Shown: in pieces, positions 33,436 to 42,806 of the stretch | Layout: each line of letters starts with the position of its first letter | Position numbering within the stretch: position 1 is the stretch's first letter | Source: Flavobacterium bizetiae | Lineage (GTDB): Bacteria; Bacteroidota; Bacteroidia; Flavobacteriales; Flavobacteriaceae | Direction: 5' to 3' | Assembly (NCBI RefSeq): GCF_902804475.1 | Contig: NZ_CADCSU010000084.1 | Span: forward strand, 1-62,421 | DNA: 62,421 nucleotides | Made by a program: the position numbers and the translations under genes | The notes under the pieces: model-generated | What the model saw: the letters and a program-made list of their open reading frames with translations, nothing else | Databases searched by the model: none | What the model was told of the DNA's origin: nothing

Positions 33436-36342
33436 ATGTCAATACTTAAGGATTTAGAGCAATTAGCCGGCACGCTCGAAGGCACACTTTTATATGATGA
33501 TCTTCATAAAACGCTTTATTCTACAGATGCTTCGGTATATAGAATTAGACCCAAAGCGGTTGCCGTGCCTAAAACGATCGAAGATATTAGTAAGCTGATC
33601 AGGTTTGCGGCGCAGCATCATATTTCGATTACACCAAGAACGGCCGGAACTTCGCTTGCCGGACAAACAGTTGGTGAGGGAATTGTGGTGGATGTTTCGA
33701 AAAACTTTACTAAAATCCTGAATTTTGATCCGGTTAAAAAAACGGTTACCGTGCAGCCCGGTGTGATTCGCGATGAACTGAATTTGTTTTTAAAACCTTA
33801 TGGTGTATTTTTTGGGCCTAATACTTCGACAACAAATCGCTGTATGATTGGCGGAATGGTGGGGAACAATTCATCGGGCACAACCTCAATTCGGTATGGT
33901 GTTACACGTGATAAAATTGTAGAAATAAAAGGACTTTTGAGCGATGGTTCGCAGGTGTGTTTTAATGAACTGACTTCGGCTGAATTTATCGAGAAAACCA
34001 AAGGAGATACTTTAGAGAATAAAATATATAAAAGTCTTTACGACGAACTCTCTGTTAAGTCAACGCAGGACGAGATTATAAAGGAGTTTCCAAAACCGGA
34101 GATTCACAGAAGAAATACCGGTTACGCGGTTGATATTTTATTAAAATCGGATTTGTTTGGCGGAACAGAACCTACAATAAATGTGGGGAAATTGCTTTGC
34201 GGAAGTGAAGGAACTCTGGTTTTTACAACCGAAATCACCTTAAAAGTTGACGATTTACCGCCAGGGCATAATATTATGGTGGTGGCGCATTATCATAGTA
34301 TTCAGGAATCGCTGGAATCTGTTGTAGTGGCAATGAAACATCATTTGTATACAGCAGAAATGATCGACGATACGATTTTGGATTGTACGAAAACAAGTCG
34401 CGAACACATCAAAAACAGATTCTTTTTGGTTGGCGAACCGAAAGCCATTATGATGTTTGAAGTGGTTTCGAACGATCCTGAAGATGCCGAAAATCAGGCA
34501 AATGCTTTGGTGGCTGATTTGGAGAAAAATAATTTTGGTTATGCGCTTGTGAAAATCTATGGAACGGATATCGAGAAAGTAAACGAACTTAGAAAAGCCG
34601 GACTCGGACTTCTGGGAAGTATTGTAGGGGATGATAAAGCAGCAGATTCTATAGAAGATACAGCCGTTGAATTGAGTGATTTACCAGCTTATATCGAAGA
34701 GTTTTCAGCCATGATGCTGCGTCACGGACAAGGCGCGATTTATTATGCGCATGCCGGAGCGGGAGAACTGCATTTGCGTCCGGTTTTGAATTTGAAGAAA
34801 ACATCTGACTTAAAATTATTTAGAACCATCGCAACCGATGTGGCGATTTTGGTAAAGAAATATAGAGGTTCGCTAAGTGGTGAACACGGCGACGGAATTG
34901 TACGCGGAGAGTTTATTCCCTTTATGATTGGTGAGACGAATTATGAATTGCTGAAAAGAATCAAATTGGCCTTTGACCCGAATTCGGTTTTGAATATCGG
35001 GAAGATCGTAAACGCTTTGAAAATGGACGAAAACCATCGTGTAGTTTCGGGAAGGGTAGAACCGGATATTAAAACCTTTCAGGATTTCTCAGATAGTTTA
35101 GGAATTTTGCGCGCTGCCGAAAAATGCAACGGATCTGGAGATTGTAGAAAATTACCTTCGGCAGGAGGAGCGATGTGTCCGAGTTATAGAGCGACCAAAA
35201 ATGAAAAAGAAACAACACGTGCGAGAGCCAATGCGTTACGTGAATATTTGACGTATTCTGAAAAAGAAAATAAATTTGACCAGAAAGAATTATACGAAGT
35301 TTTTGAGTTATGCGTGAGCTGTAAAGCCTGCGCCAGCGAATGTCCGAGTAATGTGGATGTTGCAACCCTAAAAGCTGAATTTTTATACCAATACCAAAAA
35401 GCAAACGGATTCTCGACCCGAAATAAGATTTTTGCGCACAACGCAAAACTGAATAAAATGGGAAGTTTGTTTCCGTCGATTACCAATTTTATTTCGAATC
35501 AATCGCTGGTGAAGAAAAGTATGGGAATTGCGCCTGAAAGACAAGTTCCGCTTTTGGCGAAAAGAACTTTCAGGAAATGGTATGAGAATAATAAATCACG
35601 AAATAATAATTTTCCAAATGGAAAAGTGTATTTGTTTAATGACGAATTCACGAATTATTATGATGTGAATATCGGAATCGATGCTTTTGAATTGTTAACC
35701 AAATTAGGTTATGAAGTTGTAATCGTAGATCACGAAGAAAGCGCAAGAACGTATTTATCGAAAGGTTTTCTGGAAGAAGCCAAGAAAATTGCAAATATCA
35801 ACGTAAATATTTTCAAAGATTTAATTTCCGCCAAAGCGCCATTAATAGGTATCGAACCTTCGGCAATTTTGACGTTTAGAGACGAATATTTGCGTTTGGC
35901 AGATGATAAAGAAGCTGCTGAAAAAGTAGCCCAAAGTGCCTTTACAATCGAGGAATTCTTTAAAAAAGAAATCATAGACGGAAAAATAAAACCGGATTCA
36001 TTTTCAGAAGAAAAGAAAGAAATCAAAATTCACGGACATTGCCACCAGAAATCATTGAGTTCGGTTGAAGCGACTTTTGCGATGCTGAATTTACCAACCA
36101 ATAATACCGTTACGATTTACAATTCGGGTTGTTGTGGAATGGCGGGATCTTTTGGTTATGAAAAAGAACATTATCAGGTAAGCATGCAAATGGGTGAAGA
36201 TACTCTATTCCCAAAAGTGCGTGCCACTGCCGAAAATGTAAAAATTGCCGCAGCAGGAACAAGTTGTCGTCATCAAATTTTTGACGGAACCAGTAGAGAA
36301 GCACAGCATCCGGTGAGTATTTTGAGAAGCTGTTTGCGATAA
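33436..36342 (+). CDS. FAD-linked oxidase and Fe-S fusion, D-lactate/glycolate dehydrogenase-like
   Basis: 968 residues with three parts. The FAD_binding_4 domain (about 35-200) has TPRTAGTSLAGQTVGEG. The FAD-oxidase C-terminal domain (about 230-530) has HAGAGELHLRPV and LSGEHGDGIVRGEFI. The Fe-S part has CNGSGDC (about 564), CVSCKACASECPSNVD (about 630) and a CCG-type C-terminal domain with HGHCHQKSL and NSGCCGMAGSFGYE. Such fusions oxidise D-lactate or other 2-hydroxy acids and feed electrons to the respiratory chain. The substrate cannot be fixed from sequence. The fusion of all three parts in one chain is normal for this family. Confidence 0.93.
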   Translation: MSILKDLEQLAGTLEGTLLYDDLHKTLYSTDASVYRIRPKAVAVPKTIEDISKLIRFAAQHHISITPRTAGTSLAGQTVGEGIVVDVSKNFTKILNFDPVKKTVTVQPGVIRDELNLFLKPYGVFFGPNTSTTNRCMIGGMVGNNSSGTTSIRYGVTRDKIVEIKGLLSDGSQVCFNELTSAEFIEKTKGDTLENKIYKSLYDELSVKSTQDEIIKEFPKPEIHRRNTGYAVDILLKSDLFGGTEPTINVGKLLCGSEGTLVFTTEITLKVDDLPPGHNIMVVAHYHSIQESLESVVVAMKHHLYTAEMIDDTILDCTKTSREHIKNRFFLVGEPKAIMMFEVVSNDPEDAENQANALVADLEKNNFGYALVKIYGTDIEKVNELRKAGLGLLGSIVGDDKAADSIEDTAVELSDLPAYIEEFSAMMLRHGQGAIYYAHAGAGELHLRPVLNLKKTSDLKLFRTIATDVAILVKKYRGSLSGEHGDGIVRGEFIPFMIGETNYELLKRIKLAFDPNSVLNIGKIVNALKMDENHRVVSGRVEPDIKTFQDFSDSLGILRAAEKCNGSGDCRKLPSAGGAMCPSYRATKNEKETTRARANALREYLTYSEKENKFDQKELYEVFELCVSCKACASECPSNVDVATLKAEFLYQYQKANGFSTRNKIFAHNAKLNKMGSLFPSITNFISNQSLVKKSMGIAPERQVPLLAKRTFRKWYENNKSRNNNFPNGKVYLFNDEFTNYYDVNIGIDAFELLTKLGYEVVIVDHEESARTYLSKGFLEEAKKIANINVNIFKDLISAKAPLIGIEPSAILTFRDEYLRLADDKEAAEKVAQSAFTIEEFFKKEIIDGKIKPDSFSEEKKEIKIHGHCHQKSLSSVEATFAMLNLPTNNTVTIYNSGCCGMAGSFGYEKEHYQVSMQMGEDTLFPKVRATAENVKIAAAGTSCRHQIFDGTSREAQHPVSILRSCLR

Positions 36343-36420
36343 GATTTATTATTGGACTGAGAATGGCACACGGATTAGACGGATTCACCTCGTGAAAGCG
36401 CAGATTGGTACGGATTTTTT

Positions 36421-36585
36421 TGTTTCACGCAGATTTTGGCAGATTTAATTTAAATTTTTAATCTGTGCTAATCATTTTAATCTGTGGCAAAAAATAATTA
36501 GTGCTAATTTGTGAAATTCGTGGCGAAAAAAAAAAAGAAAAACCCGCGTAAAACAGTTAAATCTGTAAAATCCGCGGGCAAAAAT
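36421..36585. repeat. Word repeat TTTCACGCAGATTTTG..., copy 1
   Basis: Contains GTTTCACGCAGATTTTGGCAG, TTTAATCTGTGGCAAAAAAT and AAATTCGTGGCGAAAAA, ending with CCCGCG and CCGCGGG that can pair. The same words recur at 42667-42765 and 50645-50812. It lies between convergent genes. Confidence 0.75.
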
Positions 36586-36603
36586 CTATTTAAATATCTT
36601 GTC

Positions 36604-37323
36604 TTACAGCAATCTTGAAGCTGCTTCATCAACAAACCAAGTCAATTTTCCGTCAATAGGATTTATCAATTGAGAAGGGTAGTTGTGAACCTCTTTTTGC
36701 TCGTCTTTAATTACATGTTTTAATGCTTCGGCTTTGTTTTCTCCAAAAACCAAAAACGCCACATTTAATGCTTTATTGATTAATGGAGCCGTTAGACTAA
36801 TACGATGTGTGTTTAATTTTTCTACAAATACTGATGCTACAGTAGCTTCAGTATTACCAACCAAAGTAGTGTGCGGGAAAATAGAAGCGGTGTGTGCGTC
36901 ATCTCCCATACCTAAAAGAATCAAATCAAAAACAAGATCATTATTGTTAAAATGTTTGTCGATTCTGTTTTTATAATCCGCGGCCGCAGCTTGTGGATCT
37001 AAAGTAGTATTGACATAAAAAATATGATCTTCCGGCGTTTCTAAAATATCAAAAAAAGATTTTTTAGCCATCAAACCATTATAATTTTCATCGTTTGCAG
37101 GAACATTGCGTTCGTCACCAAAAAAGAAAAACACCTTGTTCCAGTCGATTTTATTTCGGTATTCAGTAGCCAGAAAAGTATAAAGTGCTTTTGGTGAATT
37201 TCCTCCGGTAAGCACAAAATTAAAACGGTCGTTTTTCTCTATTGCTTTTTGTGCAATTTCAATAATGTAATTGGCTAAATCCAGCGTTAATTCTTCGGTT
37301 GTTTTGTATATACGTAAGTTCAT
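36604..37323 (-). CDS. pgl: 6-phosphogluconolactonase
   Basis: About 239 residues from the ATG at 37323; an ATG at 37356 adds 11 residues (MLRYYLFRIKN) not found in the family. Motifs are FNFVLTGGNSPKALYTFLA, VFFFFGDERNVP and LILLGMGDDAHTASIFPHT, which is the substrate pocket of SOL/DevB-type lactonases. It hydrolyses 6-phosphogluconolactone in the oxidative pentose phosphate path. It is third in the gnd-zwf-pgl operon, 77 bp after zwf. Confidence 0.95.
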   Translation of the reverse strand: MNLRIYKTTEELTLDLANYIIEIAQKAIEKNDRFNFVLTGGNSPKALYTFLATEYRNKIDWNKVFFFFGDERNVPANDENYNGLMAKKSFFDILETPEDHIFYVNTTLDPQAAAADYKNRIDKHFNNNDLVFDLILLGMGDDAHTASIFPHTTLVGNTEATVASVFVEKLNTHRISLTAPLINKALNVAFLVFGENKAEALKHVIKDEQKEVHNYPSQLINPIDGKLTWFVDEAASRLL

Positions 37324-37400
37324 GTTTTTTATTCTAAATAAGTAATAACGAAGCACAAAAAATTTTTAATTCATTTGTACTTCGCTTGATTACATTTGTA

Positions 37401-38912
37401 TTATTCTTTTTCCTTTAATGGCAGATTAAACCAGTGAAAGCCATCTCTTGCAATCAATGCTTCCGCTTTTTCAGGCCCCCAGCTGTCAGCATGATAATTA
37501 GGGAAGTTAATCGATTTTTTGCTTTCCCAGGAGTTCAGAATTGGCATTACCAATTCCCAGGCAGCTTCTACCTGATCGCCACGCATAAATAATGTTTGAT
37601 CGCCCATTATAGCATCTAAGAGTAAGGTTTCGTAAGCCTCCGGACTGTCATTTTTATAAGTGCCTTTATAGTCAAAAATCATGTCTACAGGATTTAGAAC
37701 CATATTCAGACCAGGTCTTTTAGCCAATACTTGCATACGAATACTCATCTCAGGCTGAATGCTGATTATTAAGCGGTTTTGCTGCCAGTTTTCGGTTGCA
37801 CTTCCCGAAAAAATCTGATGAGGCACATCTTTAAATTGAATAGTGATTAAAGACGAAGTTTGGTTTAATCGCTTTCCTGTTCTTAAATAGAAAGGAACGC
37901 CTTGCCATCTCCAGTTATCGATATGAAATTTAGCCGCTGCAAAAGTTTCTGTATTAGATTCCGGGTCAACATTTTTTTCCTGGCGATATCCAAGTACTTC
38001 CTGGCCCTCGACCCATCCTTTGCTATATTGACCGCGAACAGTGTTAAAACGAATATCCTCCTGAGAAAACGGACGAACAGCTTTTAGAACTTCTACTTTA
38101 CGATTTCTAATTTCGGTCGCATCAAAACTTATAGGAGCTTCCATTCCAACTAAACAAAGCAGTTGTAAAAGGTGATTTTGAATCATGTCTCTCAGCGCTC
38201 CGGCTCCTTCATAATAGCCACCGCGATCTTGTACTCCCAATTGTTCTGTTACCGAAATTTGGATATGATCAATATATTGCCTGTTCCATAAAGGTTCAAA
38301 CATAGCATTTGCAAAACGGAAAGCCATCATGTTTTGCACCGTTTCTTTTCCTAAATAGTGATCTATACGATAGATTTGTTTTTCAGTAAAAATGGTACTT
38401 AACAAAGAGTTTAAATCTTTTGCCGTTTCTAAATCGTAGCCAAAAGGCTTTTCGATTATAATTCGGCTATTGTCTTCGTTTTCAGTTAATTTGTATTTTT
38501 TTAAGCTCTCGGCAATTACAGGAAAAAAGCTAGGCGCTACGGCTAAGTAAAAAATTACCTGTGTACCTTCTCCATATTCCTTTTGGTATTTTTCGATACA
38601 GGATTTTAAATTTTCAAAAGTTTGAGGCTGATCAAAATCCGTCGCACAATAATGTAAAGTATTGCCAAAACGATCCCATTTTTCTTTGACTTTTCCGGTG
38701 CGTGAAAATGCGCAAACAGCGTCTTCCAGCGCGTCTTTATAGCCTTGATCAGTATACTCTGTTCTCCCTGTGCCAATGATGGCAAATTGATCCGGCATAT
38801 AACCTTCGATAAACAAATTATAAAGTGCCGGAGCTAATTTTCTTTTATTTAAATCACCTGTTCCTCCAAAAATTACAAAAATAGTGGGGTTTAACTTGGC
38901 TTTAGTTTTCAT
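37401..38912 (-). CDS. zwf: Glucose-6-phosphate 1-dehydrogenase
   Basis: 503 residues. NADP-binding GGTGDLNKRKLAPALYNL is at the N-terminus, the active-site RIDHYLGKETVQNM (His-Asp of the family) at about 180 and FYLRTGKRL at about 340. All residues are intact and the length is normal. It makes 6-phosphogluconolactone and NADPH. It follows gnd by 39 bp, so the whole oxidative branch is one transcription unit. Confidence 0.98.
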   Translation of the reverse strand: MKTKAKLNPTIFVIFGGTGDLNKRKLAPALYNLFIEGYMPDQFAIIGTGRTEYTDQGYKDALEDAVCAFSRTGKVKEKWDRFGNTLHYCATDFDQPQTFENLKSCIEKYQKEYGEGTQVIFYLAVAPSFFPVIAESLKKYKLTENEDNSRIIIEKPFGYDLETAKDLNSLLSTIFTEKQIYRIDHYLGKETVQNMMAFRFANAMFEPLWNRQYIDHIQISVTEQLGVQDRGGYYEGAGALRDMIQNHLLQLLCLVGMEAPISFDATEIRNRKVEVLKAVRPFSQEDIRFNTVRGQYSKGWVEGQEVLGYRQEKNVDPESNTETFAAAKFHIDNWRWQGVPFYLRTGKRLNQTSSLITIQFKDVPHQIFSGSATENWQQNRLIISIQPEMSIRMQVLAKRPGLNMVLNPVDMIFDYKGTYKNDSPEAYETLLLDAIMGDQTLFMRGDQVEAAWELVMPILNSWESKKSINFPNYHADSWGPEKAEALIARDGFHWFNLPLKEKE

Positions 38913-38951
38913 ATTTATATTGTCATTGGTGTATTAAAACATTGATGCTGG

Positions 38952-40358
38952 TTAGTTCCATTTGGCATGAAAAACACCTTCTTTATCAATGCGTTCAAAA
39001 GTATGAGCTCCAAAGAAATCTCTCTGTGCCTGAATTAAGTTCGAAGGCATTCGAGCGCTTGTAATAGTGTCAAAATAAGTAAGAGTCGAAGCAAAAGCAG
39101 GAATGCCAATACCAGAACTCACACAAGCAGCAACTGTTTTACGCGTACCTGCCAGAGTAGATTTGATGATTTTTTGAATGCCGGCATCTCCAAACAAATG
39201 TTCTAATGAGTTATTTTTATCATAAGCCTGATAAATATCTTCTAAGAATTTGGCTCTAATGATACATCCTCCACGCCAAATTTTGGCAATTTGGTTTAAT
39301 TTCAATTCGTACTTGTATTCTTTAGAAGCTTGTACAAGCAAATGCAAACCTTGCGCGTAAGCAGAAATCATAGAAAAATAGAATGCATTTTCAAGATCAT
39401 CAATTGAAATATCAATTTTAGAATCTTTTTTACCAAAAGCCTCTTCCAGGGAAACTCTCAGCGCTTTGTATTTAGATAAATCACGATTGGTAACCGCTTC
39501 ATTAATGGTAGGGACAGGTAATTGCAGTTCCATTGAAACCTCTGAAGTCCATTTTCCGGTACCTTTTGATCTCGCTTCATCTTTGATCATATCCAGAAGA
39601 TCGTTTGGTGTTTCTGTATCTTTAACAGGGAAAATATCAGTCGTAATTTCTAATAAAAAAGATTGAAGTCTTCCTTCATTCCATTTTTTAAATACATTGT
39701 GAATTTCCTGATTCGAGTATCCCAAACCATTTTTAAGAATTCCGTACGTTTCGGCAAGAAGCTGCATAATAGCATATTCAATTCCATTGTGCACCATTTT
39801 TACAAAATGTCCCGATGCACCAGGACCAATATAAGTTACACACGGATCATTGTTTACTTTTGCAGCAATGGCTTCAAAGATGTCTTTCATAACATTGTAG
39901 GCATTTTTGTCTCCGCCAGGCATCATACTAGGTCCAAATCTTGCACCTTCTTCACCACCGGAAATACCCATCCCAAAGAAATGTAATCCATCATTTTCTA
40001 ATTCTGCTACTCTTCGGTTAGTATCACTAAAATGAGAGTTTCCACTATCAATAATGATATCGCCTTTGCTTAGAAGCGGTTTCAATTCAGCAATAACACT
40101 ATCAACAATTGGTCCGGCAGGCACTAATAAAATTAGCGTGCGCGGTGTTTGCAAACTGTCAATGAAATTTTCGATATTATCAAAACCTTCCAGATTATGA
40201 TTTTTACCTTCATCTTCAAGTTTCGCAATCATTTTTTGGTCTTTGTCATATCCTGTAACAGAAAAACCTTTGTCTGCCATATTCAATAAAAGGTTTCGGC
40301 CCATCGTGCCTAATCCAATCATTCCTAATTTATATTTTTTAGAATCGTTATTTGCCAT
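38952..40358 (-). CDS. gnd: 6-phosphogluconate dehydrogenase, decarboxylating
   Basis: 468 residues. The NADP-binding motif GMIGLGTMGRNLLLNMADKG is at the start. GISGGEEGARFGPSMMPGG, the active-site loop GHFVKMVHNGIEYAIMQL and the C-terminal helical domain ending FERIDKEGVFHAKWN are as in the family. It turns 6-phosphogluconate into ribulose 5-phosphate, CO2 and NADPH. It is first of the operon, with a perfect -7 box 21 bp before the ATG. Confidence 0.98.
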   Translation of the reverse strand: MANNDSKKYKLGMIGLGTMGRNLLLNMADKGFSVTGYDKDQKMIAKLEDEGKNHNLEGFDNIENFIDSLQTPRTLILLVPAGPIVDSVIAELKPLLSKGDIIIDSGNSHFSDTNRRVAELENDGLHFFGMGISGGEEGARFGPSMMPGGDKNAYNVMKDIFEAIAAKVNNDPCVTYIGPGASGHFVKMVHNGIEYAIMQLLAETYGILKNGLGYSNQEIHNVFKKWNEGRLQSFLLEITTDIFPVKDTETPNDLLDMIKDEARSKGTGKWTSEVSMELQLPVPTINEAVTNRDLSKYKALRVSLEEAFGKKDSKIDISIDDLENAFYFSMISAYAQGLHLLVQASKEYKYELKLNQIAKIWRGGCIIRAKFLEDIYQAYDKNNSLEHLFGDAGIQKIIKSTLAGTRKTVAACVSSGIGIPAFASTLTYFDTITSARMPSNLIQAQRDFFGAHTFERIDKEGVFHAKWN

Positions 40359-40379
40359 TTTTTATACATTTAGAATATT

Positions 40380-40387
40380 CAAAAATA
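40380..40387 (-). promoter_or_regulatory. -7 box (TATTTTTG) of the gnd-zwf-pgl operon
   Basis: Perfect TAnnTTTG, 21 bp before the gnd ATG on the same strand. Confidence 0.55.
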
Positions 40388-40644
40388 AGGTTTAAAATTT
40401 ATATTATTGAGGATTAGTCCTGATTTCGAAGTAAGGAAATGATATTTTAACTTTGAGGCTATTGAGGTAAATTATGTTATAAAGAAAAATCTTTAATTAT
40501 TATATTGTTTAGATTTAATTTTATGAGAATAACTAAAGAGAAAACAAAATGGTTTTATATATTTGAAATCAGGATAATTTTTGCATTATTTGCAAAATAA
40601 AACAGCAAACACCGATTTAAATTAATTTAAAAGCAAAACCATAT

Positions 40645-42579
40645 ATGGCATTATCAGGTTTATTCCGAAAAAAAACGGTACAAGATATTCTGAAACAAGT
40701 TGCAAAAAACGAAGCAGATGGTCATAATGCATTGGGAAAGCATTTAACTACTAAAGATTTAACTGCATTTGGAATTGCTGCAATTGTTGGTGCAGGAATT
40801 TTTAGTACTATCGGAAAAGCCAGTGCAGACGGTGGTCCAGCGGTGATTTTTTTGTTTTTGTTTACTGCTTTAGCCTGTAGTTTTGCCGCATTTGCTTACG
40901 CCGAATTTGCCTCAATGGTTCCGGTTTCAGGAAGTGCTTACACGTACTCCTATGTTGCTTTTGGAGAATTAATCGCATGGATAATTGGTTGGGCTTTAAT
41001 CATGGAATATGCCGTGGGTAATATAACGGTCGCCATATCATGGAGTGATTATTTTACGACACTGCTCCAGAGTGGCGGAATTCATCTCCCGCAATGGATC
41101 CAGATGGATTATCTAACCGCTTCAAACGGATTTAAAGATGCCACAGCATTAATGCAAGGCGGAAAATCATACGATAATTTAGGTAGAGGTTTACAAGAAG
41201 CCTATACTGCCTGGACCACAGCGCCAACTATTGGTTCTTTTCATTTCGTTGCCGATTTACCTGCATTGTTTATCATTATATTAATTACCGCTTTGGTTTA
41301 CAGAGGTATGAAAGAATCGCGTAATGCGAGTAACTTAATGGTAATTGTAAAACTTTGTATCGTACTTTTAGTAATTGCAGTGGGTGTGTTTTATGTAGAC
41401 ACAGCCAATTGGGATCCGTTTGCACCAAATGGAGTTAGCGGAGTCTTAAAAGGAGTTTCGGCCGTTTTCTTTGCCTATATTGGTTTCGACGCCATCTCAA
41501 CAACTGCCGAAGAATGTAAAAATCCGCAGCGTGATTTACCACGAGGTATGATGTGGGCGATTATTATTTGTACTATTTTATACATTGCCATTGCTTTGGT
41601 TTTAACCGGAATGGTACGTTATAACGAATTAAATGTTGGAGATCCTCTGGCATTTGTTTTCGATAAATTAAAATTAAAATGGATGTCAGGTATTATAGCA
41701 GTAAGTGCTGTAGTAGCAATGGCGAGTGTTCTTTTGGTATTTCAAATGGGACAGCCACGTATCTGGATGAGTATGAGCCGAGATGGTTTATTACCAAAGA
41801 AATTCTCCAGAGTACATCCAAAATTCAAAACACCATCTTTTGCTACAATTGTAACCGGTTTTGTGGTAGCGGTACCGGCTTTGTTTCTAAACCTGACAAT
41901 GGTAACAGATTTATGTAGTATCGGAACATTATTTGCCTTTGTATTGGTTTGTGCAGGAGTTTTAGTTTTACAAAACAAACCTGAAATTCCAAGAGGAAAA
42001 TTCAAAACGCCTTATATAAATTCAAAATTTATTTTGCCGGTTTTAATGATTGCAGGATTGTATTATGCTTTTGCTTTCAATAATAAAGCAACAATGGCTT
42101 TCATTAATAATGATGCTCAAACCTATGATGCAACAACAATTATTACATCATTAAATAAAGAAGAATCAGCAAAAGTTTTCAATTATTTAGAAAGTATCGA
42201 TGTTCATAATAAAACTGCCGAAACTGCCGATTTAGAGCATTTGCTAAGTCAATATCAGGACGACGATGTAAAATATGCCGAGGTTGTAAAAGGATTGCCT
42301 ATCAGCGATTCATTAAAATATGAAACAGGTTTTAGTTTATTCAAACACAAAATCCCAATGTGGATATTCTTAGTGGTCTTAGTTGGTTTAGCCGTTTGGG
42401 CATTTAGAAAAAATCTTTCTTTAATTCCGCTTTTAGGACTTATTTGCTGTCTTTACATGATGGCCGAACTAAGTGTTTGGAACTGGATCTACTTCACTAT
42501 CTGGTTATTAATCGGATTATTTATTTACTTTACATACAGTAGAAAAAACAGTAAACTAAACTTCGTTGAGAAGATTTAA
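40645..42579 (+). CDS. APC-family amino acid permease
   Basis: 644 residues, about 12-14 membrane helices. The substrate-binding segment GIAAIVGAGIFSTIGKASAD in helix 1 and the helix 6 region FFAYIGFDAISTTAEECKNP match cationic-amino-acid type APC transporters (CAT/YfnA group). Two hydrophilic insertions stand out: about residues 145-185 between helices, and about 476-566 between late helices, rich in Asp, Glu, Thr and Asn. These make the protein longer than the usual 460-500 residues. The substrate is not known. Transcription ends at the hairpin at 42598. Confidence 0.92.
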   Translation: MALSGLFRKKTVQDILKQVAKNEADGHNALGKHLTTKDLTAFGIAAIVGAGIFSTIGKASADGGPAVIFLFLFTALACSFAAFAYAEFASMVPVSGSAYTYSYVAFGELIAWIIGWALIMEYAVGNITVAISWSDYFTTLLQSGGIHLPQWIQMDYLTASNGFKDATALMQGGKSYDNLGRGLQEAYTAWTTAPTIGSFHFVADLPALFIIILITALVYRGMKESRNASNLMVIVKLCIVLLVIAVGVFYVDTANWDPFAPNGVSGVLKGVSAVFFAYIGFDAISTTAEECKNPQRDLPRGMMWAIIICTILYIAIALVLTGMVRYNELNVGDPLAFVFDKLKLKWMSGIIAVSAVVAMASVLLVFQMGQPRIWMSMSRDGLLPKKFSRVHPKFKTPSFATIVTGFVVAVPALFLNLTMVTDLCSIGTLFAFVLVCAGVLVLQNKPEIPRGKFKTPYINSKFILPVLMIAGLYYAFAFNNKATMAFINNDAQTYDATTIITSLNKEESAKVFNYLESIDVHNKTAETADLEHLLSQYQDDDVKYAEVVKGLPISDSLKYETGFSLFKHKIPMWIFLVVLVGLAVWAFRKNLSLIPLLGLICCLYMMAELSVWNWIYFTIWLLIGLFIYFTYSRKNSKLNFVEKI

Positions 42580-42597
42580 ATTATAAAATATAAATAG

Positions 42598-42636
42598 AAA
42601 AAGCCGTTTTGAAAATTATTTCAGAACGGCTTTTTT
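42598..42636 (+). terminator. Terminator after the amino acid permease
   Basis: AAAAAGCCGTTTTGAAA and TTTCAGAACGGCTTTTTT form a long stem with an ATTA loop and a T-tail, 19 bp after the stop. Confidence 0.85.
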
Positions 42637-42666
42637 ATTTTACTAAGAACTTAAAAAACGAATTTA

Positions 42667-42765
42667 GTTTCACGCAGATCTTGCAGATTTCAGCAAATTT
42701 AATTTAGATAATAATAAATAAAATCCGTTTATATCGGCCTGGATCTTTCAAAATCTGCGTGAAAC
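42667..42765. repeat. Word repeat TTTCACGCAGATCTTG..., copy 2
   Basis: GTTTCACGCAGATCTTGCAG at the left and ATCTGCGTGAAAC at the right are inverted copies, so this copy is a clear long palindrome. It lies between convergent genes. Confidence 0.75.
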
Positions 42766-42806
42766 AATTTTATTAAATTCTCAGTGAATCTTCTCGAAAT
42801 TAATCG

